A DNA stretch of 10,021 bases from an uncultured Eubacterium sp. (GTDB lineage: Bacteria > Bacillota > Clostridia > Peptostreptococcales > Anaerovoracaceae). Of this stretch, positions 6,078-10,021 are shown piece by piece. A model generated the notes under the pieces. That model did not search any database. It had not been told where the DNA came from and saw nothing but the letters and a program-made list of their open reading frames with translations. A program made the translations under genes and the position numbers. Position 1 is the stretch's first letter; the number at the start of each line of letters is the position of its first letter. The stretch covers positions 1-10,021 of the forward strand of contig CAMOGZ010000038.1 of the NCBI GenBank assembly GCA_946614405.1, read 5' to 3'.

Positions 6078-6299
6078 ATGAAGAAGAAATTTAAGATGAA
6101 CGAGGTCGACTGTGCAAACTGTGCTGCCAAGATGGAAGAGGCCATCAAGAAGATCCCCGGCGTCATCGACGCCAACATGAACTTCATGACTCAGAAGCTC
6201 ACCATCGAGGCCGATGATGAACGTTTCGACGAGATCATGGCAGAGGCGCAGAAGTGCTGCGAGAGAGTGGACGCAGGGACCAAGATTATTATGGATTAA
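6078..6299 (+). CDS. Stand-alone heavy-metal-associated (HMA) domain protein
   Basis: A 73-residue ferredoxin-like metal-binding protein. The metal loop is D11-C12-A-N-C15 in NEVDCANCAAKMEEAI. An acidic residue directly before the first cysteine is typical of the HMA domains of Zn/Cd/Pb ATPases, while copper chaperones usually have Thr-Cys or His-Cys here. IKKIPGVIDANMNF (23-36) and QKLTIEAD complete the fold. A second cysteine pair, Cys60-Cys61, lies near the end. The ATG at 6078 follows AAGGAG (6066-6071) with six bases between and lies 10 bp after the regulator stop; the upstream in-frame ATG at 6042 falls inside cadC and has no site. Since the next gene is an ATPase without its own HMA domain, this is probably that pump's detached metal-delivery or regulatory domain. 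Confidence 0.88.
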   Translation: MKKKFKMNEVDCANCAAKMEEAIKKIPGVIDANMNFMTQKLTIEADDERFDEIMAEAQKCCERVDAGTKIIMD

Positions 6300-6304
6300 T
6301 GTGT

Positions 6305-6328
6305 AAGGCCCGGGATCTCCCGGGCCTT
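6305..6328 (+). other. GC-rich intercistronic hairpin between the HMA and ATPase genes
   Basis: AAGGCCCGGGA (6305-6315) is exactly complementary to TCCCGGGCCTT (6318-6328) around only two central bases; with a normal four-base loop (ATCT) the stem is ten pairs. It begins five bases after the HMA stop and ends 20 bases before the ATPase start. What follows is TTGACTGATACAGG, without a U-run. It is therefore a weak terminator at best, and may protect the upstream message or reduce ATPase expression relative to the first two genes. Confidence 0.75.
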
Positions 6329-6348
6329 GACTGATACAGGTGACGGAA

Positions 6349-8217
6349 ATGACAAGCAAACAGAAGAAAACTCTATATCGCATCATCGCATCCGGTGTGA
6401 TGTTCGCGGTGCTGATGGTGCTGCAGCACACGGTGCTCCATGAACAGGGCCACGCCATCTGGTGGCTGCCTCTGTACGCGGTGCCCTACCTGCTGGTGGG
6501 CTACGATGTCCTGCAGAAGGCGTTCCAGAATATCCGCAATGGTCAGGTATTCGACGAGCACTTCCTGATGATGATCGCCACCTTCGGCGCCTTCGGGGTC
6601 CAGGAGTATTCCGAGGCCTGCGCCGTGATGCTGTTCTACCAGGTGGGCGAGCTGTTCCAGAGCATCGCCGTGGGCCGCTCCCGCAAGTCCATCTCGGACC
6701 TGATGGAGATCTATCCGGACTATGCCAACATCGAGGTGGACGGAGAACTGCAGGAGGTGGATCCCGACGACGTTGAGATCGGCACCATTATTGTAGTTAA
6801 ACCCGGAGAACGGATCCCCATCGACGGGATCGTCACGGAAGGGGAGTCCATGGTGGACACCTCCGCTCTCACCGGAGAGCCGGTGCCCCGCCGGGCCGCA
6901 CCTGGTGAAGAGGTCATCAGCGGCTGCGTCAATGGCGCAAGCCTTCTGAAGATCCGCACCACCAAAGCCTTTGAAGATTCCACGGTATCCCAGATCCTGG
7001 AGCTGGTGGAGAACGCCTCCAGCAAGAAGGCCCGTGTGGAGAATTTTATCACGCGATTTGCACGTTATTACACCCCGGCAGTGACCATCGGGGCGGTGCT
7101 TCTGGCGGTGATCCCGCCTCTGGCACTGGGCGGCGGCTGGCTGGACTGGATCCAGAGAGCCTGCGTCTTCCTGGTCGTATCCTGCCCCTGCGCACTGGTG
7201 ATCTCCGTGCCCCTGGGATTCTTCGGCGGCATCGGCGCCGCATCCAAGTCCGGCGTCCTGGTGAAGGGAAGCAACTTCCTGGAGGCGGTGGGATCCATGG
7301 ATACGCTGGTGCTGGATAAGACCGGCACCCTCACCAAAGGCGAGTTCGTGGTGAGCGAGATCGCCCCGGCAGAAGGGTATACGGAATCGGGCCTGCTGGA
7401 GCTGGCTGCTCTGGCGGAGGGCTATTCCACCCATCCCATTGCAGAATCCATCCGCACGGCCTATGGCAAGAGCCTGGACCTGGAGCGGGTGACGGATACG
7501 GAAGAGGAAGCAGGTCACGGGATCTGCTGCCGCATCGACGGACGAGAAGTTCTGGCCGGAAATCTTCGGCTCATGGAGCAGCACGGCATTTCCTGTGATC
7601 CGGTGGAAAGCGCCGGTACCGTGGTGTACCTGGCGGCAGAGGGAGCCTTTGCGGGATCCATCGTGATCTCAGATACCCTCAAGCCCGGCGTCAAGGAGGC
7701 CATCGCGGCCATCCACGGAGCCGGGGTCTCCCGGTGCGTGATGCTGACAGGCGACCGTAGGCAAGCTGCCGAGGCAGTGGCAGGAGAGCTGGGAATCCGG
7801 AAGGTCCTGGCAGAGCTTCTCCCCGGCGACAAAGTCAAGGCGGTGGAGGATCTCCTTGCAGCGGAACCGGAAAAAGGCAAGCTGGGCTTTGTTGGTGACG
7901 GAATCAACGACGCGCCGGTACTGTCCCGGGCGGACATCGGATTCGCCATGGGCAGCATGGGATCGGATGCGGCCATCGAGGCCGCGGACATCGTCATCAT
8001 GGACGACGACATCGGGAAGATCCCCCGGGTGATCCGCATCGCCCGGAAGACCATGGGCATCGTCAAAGCCAACATCGTCTTTGCCCTGGCAGTGAAGTTC
8101 CTGGTGCTGATCCTGGGCGCCCTGGGAATAGCCAACATGTGGGCCGCCGTCTTCGCCGACGTGGGCGTGGCAGTGATCGCCATTCTGAATTCCATGCGGA
8201 CGTTGAATATGAGATAA
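6349..8217 (+). CDS. cadA: Zn/Cd/Pb-translocating P1B-type ATPase lacking an N-terminal HMA domain
   Basis: An inner-membrane pump that exports divalent soft metals using ATP. Its 622 residues carry the P1B set: TGE (175-177) in the actuator, the transport motif Cys279-Pro280-Cys281, phosphorylated Asp323 in DKTGTLTKGE, His362-Pro in STHP, TGDRR, and GDGIND (516-521). Lys583 in TM7 and Asp604 in TM8 have the 21-residue spacing of Lys693 and Asp714 in E. coli ZntA, which marks the Zn/Cd/Pb class and not a copper pump. Hydrophobic segments lie near 11-30, 38-55, 71-85, 88-106, 240-260, 268-292, 575-592 and 594-612. Relatives have about 700 or more residues with an N-terminal HMA domain; here that domain is the gene before. 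The ATG at 6349 has AGGTGA five bases upstream; a GTG at 6340 has no such site. A degenerate copy of its last codons follows the stop. Confidence 0.93.
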   Translation: MTSKQKKTLYRIIASGVMFAVLMVLQHTVLHEQGHAIWWLPLYAVPYLLVGYDVLQKAFQNIRNGQVFDEHFLMMIATFGAFGVQEYSEACAVMLFYQVGELFQSIAVGRSRKSISDLMEIYPDYANIEVDGELQEVDPDDVEIGTIIVVKPGERIPIDGIVTEGESMVDTSALTGEPVPRRAAPGEEVISGCVNGASLLKIRTTKAFEDSTVSQILELVENASSKKARVENFITRFARYYTPAVTIGAVLLAVIPPLALGGGWLDWIQRACVFLVVSCPCALVISVPLGFFGGIGAASKSGVLVKGSNFLEAVGSMDTLVLDKTGTLTKGEFVVSEIAPAEGYTESGLLELAALAEGYSTHPIAESIRTAYGKSLDLERVTDTEEEAGHGICCRIDGREVLAGNLRLMEQHGISCDPVESAGTVVYLAAEGAFAGSIVISDTLKPGVKEAIAAIHGAGVSRCVMLTGDRRQAAEAVAGELGIRKVLAELLPGDKVKAVEDLLAAEPEKGKLGFVGDGINDAPVLSRADIGFAMGSMGSDAAIEAADIVIMDDDIGKIPRVIRIARKTMGIVKANIVFALAVKFLVLILGALGIANMWAAVFADVGVAVIAILNSMRTLNMR

Positions 8218-8281
8218 GGAACGGCGTGGCGATGATCGACGAGGCTGGTTCCTTGCGGATACTGAATATGAAATAGGGAAA
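8164..8281 (+). repeat. 59-bp tandem duplication of the ATPase 3' end
   Basis: Unit 1 (8164-8222) is the end of the ATPase gene with its stop; unit 2 (8223-8281) follows directly. By hand alignment without gaps, 41 of 59 positions match. Identity is concentrated at the first 16 bases and from TTCC-TGCGGA to the stop. Read in its own frame, unit 2 gives S-L-R-I-L-N-M-K-stop against S-M-R-T-L-N-M-R-stop for unit 1. Because 59 is not a multiple of three, unit 2 is not a read-through extension of the ATPase. It looks like a fossil gene end, perhaps left when a tandem pump paralogue was lost, or an old duplication. Confidence 0.65.
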
Positions 8282-8304
8282 CGGGCGCTGCGGCGCTCGT
8301 TTTT
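8279..8304 (+). terminator. Intrinsic terminator of the metal-efflux operon
   Basis: ACGGGCGC (8281-8288) pairs with GCGCTCGT (8293-8300), one G-U pair included, around the loop TGCG. It is followed by TTTT; AA at 8279-8280 can extend the stem into the U-run. It lies about 60 bp after the ATPase stop, at the end of the duplicated tail, and separates the metal operon from the kinase gene. Confidence 0.75.
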
Positions 8305-8330
8305 GCCGTTAACAAGAGGAAAAAGACTTG

Positions 8331-8359
8331 TTGCCCCTGGGCCGATGGTTTGATACAGT
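8331..8359 (+). promoter_or_regulatory. Candidate promoter of the FGGY kinase gene
   Basis: TTGCCC (8331-8336) and TACAGT (8354-8359) lie 17 bp apart, and TG stands one base before the -10 (8351-8352), as in an extended -10 promoter. Each box matches four of six consensus bases, so the site is modest. A small inverted repeat, AACAAG (8311-8316) with CTTGTT (8327-8332), overlaps the -35 and could be a repressor site. TATAGT (8360-8365) is an alternative -10 with no good -35. Start of transcription would be near 8366, giving a leader of about 110 bases. Confidence 0.5.
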
Positions 8360-8375
8360 TATAGTAGAAAAAATA

Positions 8376-8447
8376 TGTGGGTGGAAAAGGCCCTTTTTTA
8401 CGGAGAGTGTAGGGGGTTTCGCGAAAAAATAGCAAAAAACACCCACA
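8376..8447 (+). other. Possible structured 5' leader of the kinase gene
   Basis: TGTGGGTG (8376-8383) is complementary to CACCCACA (8440-8447) and could close a 72-base structure. Inside it are a hairpin GTGGAAAAG-GCC-CTTTTTTAC (8381-8401, with two G-U pairs) that would compete with the closing stem, and the palindrome TTTCGCGAAA (8418-8427). Mutually exclusive pairings can indicate a regulatory leader, but I recognise no riboswitch class. The remainder of 8305-8477 shows no gene. Confidence 0.35.
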
Positions 8448-8477
8448 CGTCGCTGCAGATAACATGGAGAATGCACT

Positions 8478-10021
8478 ATGAATAAAATTGAAAACTATTT
8501 ACTGGGTATGGATTGCGGCACCACCAACATTAAGGCGGTGATCCTGGGAGAAGACGGCAAGGTAGTCTGTGAGGCCAGCCGCCCGAACACCTTCATCAAT
8601 CCCGGACCGGGAATGCAGGAGCAGGATGCGCTGAAATGGTGGGACAATGCAGCCCAGATCTTCCGTCAGATCACATCGGAAGCAGGAGAAGCCGTCGTGA
8701 AGAGGATCCGCGGTATTTCCGTCAGCTCCCACACTGTATCTCTTCTGCCGCTGGACAAGAATGGCCAGCCTCTGCGCAATGCCATCACTTATCAGGACGG
8801 ACGCTCCGCCAAGGAGCTGGACGTGCTCATCGAGAAGCTGGGCAGGGACAACTATGTAAATATCATCGGTGCGCAGCCATCCATTGCATTCCTGGCTGCG
8901 AAGCTGATGTGGTATAAGAAGCACGAACCGGAACTCTTCGCCAAGACTCATGCACTGCTGCAGTGCAGTTCCTATGTGAACTACCGTCTGACCGGAGAGA
9001 TGACCTCTGATGTGGACCAGGCGTCCCGCACCCAGTGCATGGACCGCCAGACCAAGACCTGGTCCAAAGAGATCGGCGACGCTATGGGCATCGATCTGGA
9101 TTCCATTCTGCCTCCGCCGCGTCCGGTGGACGACATTATCGGCTTTGTGACCAACCAGGCGGCCGAGGAGACGGGACTGGTCCCGGGCATCCCCGTGATC
9201 GCAGGCTGCTCCGATGCCATGGCATCCATGTATGCTACCGGAATGTCCCGTCTGGGCGAAGCCGGAGAAGCATCCGGAACCACCTCGCTGGTCTTTGTGG
9301 GAAGTGAGGTCCCCAGCGATCCGAATTTCCCCATCGTCAGCTTCCCCTGCGCCATCGACGGCGTGCCCTGGCTCTTTGACGGACCGATCCAGGCCAGCGG
9401 CGCATCCCTGAAGTGGTACATCGAGACCATGGCAGCAGAGGAGCGCGCTTATGCCGAGGAACACGGCATCAACATTTACCAGTACCTGAACGAGCTGGCA
9501 CTGGAAGCGCCGGCAGGCTGCCGCGGACTGTTCTACTTCCCGTATCTGCTGGGCGAGAGAGCACCCATCTGGAACAACCATGCCAAAGGCATGCTCATCG
9601 GACTCCGCATGGACACCAGCCGTGCCGAGATGGCCAGAGCCATCTTCGAGGGTACCGCCTTCGCCCTGCGCCACGTGATGGAGACCATCAAGGCAGGCGG
9701 CGGACAGGCTAAGACCCTGCGCATCTGCGGCGGCGGCGCCAAGAGCCGCACCTGGAACCAGATCAAAGCTTCCATGCTGAAGATGCCGGTATATATCCTG
9801 GACGAGGGATCCGGAGACGTTCCGGTAGGCGACGCCATCATCGTCGGCAAGAAGGTCGGCGTATTCAAGAGCTATGAAGAGGCTTCCGCCCGGGCCATCC
9901 ATGTGGCTGAGATCATCCAGCCGGTGGACGAGTGGGTGCAGGCCTATGACAAACTGTATCCATACTACGTTGAGATGTACAAGCATCTGGACAGCGACCT
10001 GGCAAGTCTGAAAGACACCGT
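8478..10021 (+). CDS. FGGY-family carbohydrate kinase (xylulokinase-like), 3'-truncated
   Basis: ATP-dependent sugar kinase of the cytoplasm, expected to phosphorylate a ketose or polyol. The frame is open from 8478 to the window end, 514 codons, so little more than the end of the gene is missing. The N-terminal phosphate loop is LLGMDCGTTNIKAV (8-21); MQEQDALKWW and ITYQDGRS follow. The likely catalytic base is Asp246 in AGCSDAMASMYATG. GERAP (359-363) in the YFPYLLGERAPIWN segment and the ATP-binding GGGAKSRTWNQ (418-428) are closest in style to xylulokinase. However, the sugar-contacting segment usually read as SGQMHG in XylB is ISVSSHTVSLLPLD here, so the substrate cannot be named. The ATG has GGAG at 8466-8469, eight bases upstream. 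It has its own promoter region, and no transporter, isomerase or regulator for its sugar lies within the window. Confidence 0.9.
   Translation, partial: MNKIENYLLGMDCGTTNIKAVILGEDGKVVCEASRPNTFINPGPGMQEQDALKWWDNAAQIFRQITSEAGEAVVKRIRGISVSSHTVSLLPLDKNGQPLRNAITYQDGRSAKELDVLIEKLGRDNYVNIIGAQPSIAFLAAKLMWYKKHEPELFAKTHALLQCSSYVNYRLTGEMTSDVDQASRTQCMDRQTKTWSKEIGDAMGIDLDSILPPPRPVDDIIGFVTNQAAEETGLVPGIPVIAGCSDAMASMYATGMSRLGEAGEASGTTSLVFVGSEVPSDPNFPIVSFPCAIDGVPWLFDGPIQASGASLKWYIETMAAEERAYAEEHGINIYQYLNELALEAPAGCRGLFYFPYLLGERAPIWNNHAKGMLIGLRMDTSRAEMARAIFEGTAFALRHVMETIKAGGGQAKTLRICGGGAKSRTWNQIKASMLKMPVYILDEGSGDVPVGDAIIVGKKVGVFKSYEEASARAIHVAEIIQPVDEWVQAYDKLYPYYVEMYKHLDSDLASLKDT

Noticed and set aside
6327..6355. 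A promoter starting from TTGACT at 6327 for the ATPase alone
   Set aside because: The -35 match is good but the region 16-19 bp downstream has no -10-like hexamer.
6373..8465. Long minus-strand frames (403 and 316 codons) opposite the ATPase
   Set aside because: Both mirror the strongly supported ATPase and show no recognisable domain; the second runs into the non-coding leader.
8464..8481. A five-codon upstream frame (M-E-N-A-L-stop) overlapping the kinase start as ATGA
   Set aside because: It has no clear ribosome site of its own, its GGAG serves the kinase, and such a short frame is expected by chance.
8499..9986. A 495-codon minus-strand frame opposite the FGGY kinase
   Set aside because: Same explanation: mirror of a gene with intact kinase motifs, no family resemblance of its own.

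Overview
This window looks like the chromosome of a Gram-positive anaerobe of the Clostridia (Bacillota), possibly Lachnospiraceae-like. The reasons are strong AGGAGG-type ribosome sites, sigma-A-like promoters with 17 bp spacers, U-tailed intrinsic terminators, tightly overlapping genes, a CadC-type metal sensor and fairly GC-rich coding sequence. The placement is by gene style, not by any search. All supported genes lie on the + strand. I see no mobile element, tRNA, rRNA or CRISPR array.

Layout. (1) 1-971: the 3' part of rarA (replication-associated recombination AAA+ ATPase), cut by the window start. (2) 1031-5570: a six-gene operon behind a good promoter at 972-1000. It encodes a PTPS/QueD-family protein, GTP cyclohydrolase IB (folE2), dihydropteroate synthase (folP), HPPK (folK), then the large and small subunits of acetohydroxyacid synthase (ilvB, ilvH). 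The first five genes are joined by four successive 4-base ATGA stop/start overlaps, so folate and branched-chain amino acid genes appear translationally coupled. No folB lies between folP and folK. The PTPS protein carries a CE-x-x-HGH active-site motif, which suggests a PTPS-III enzyme replacing FolB. (3) 5593-5628: the operon's terminator, with the -35 box of the next promoter built into its hairpin.

(4) 5632-8304: a metal-efflux operon. An ArsR/CadC-type sensor, with both known metal sites intact and a TGAA-N6-TTCA operator over its own start of transcription, is followed by a stand-alone HMA metal-binding protein. After a perfect GC-rich hairpin comes a Zn/Cd/Pb-type P1B ATPase that lacks the usual N-terminal HMA domain. 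The ATPase tail is followed directly by a degenerate 59-bp second copy of its last codons, then an intrinsic terminator. (5) 8305-8477: a 5' leader with a candidate promoter and possible RNA structure. (6) 8478-10021: an FGGY carbohydrate kinase resembling xylulokinase, nearly complete but cut by the window end.

How the genes work together: FolE2, the PTPS protein, FolK and FolP would carry GTP to dihydropteroate if the PTPS supplies 6-hydroxymethyl-dihydropterin. IlvBH makes the acetohydroxy acids for valine, leucine and isoleucine. The sensor, HMA protein and ATPase form a self-regulated metal-resistance unit. The most interesting points are the probable FolB bypass, the promoter embedded in a terminator, the split ATPase with its intercistronic hairpin, and the duplicated ATPase tail.
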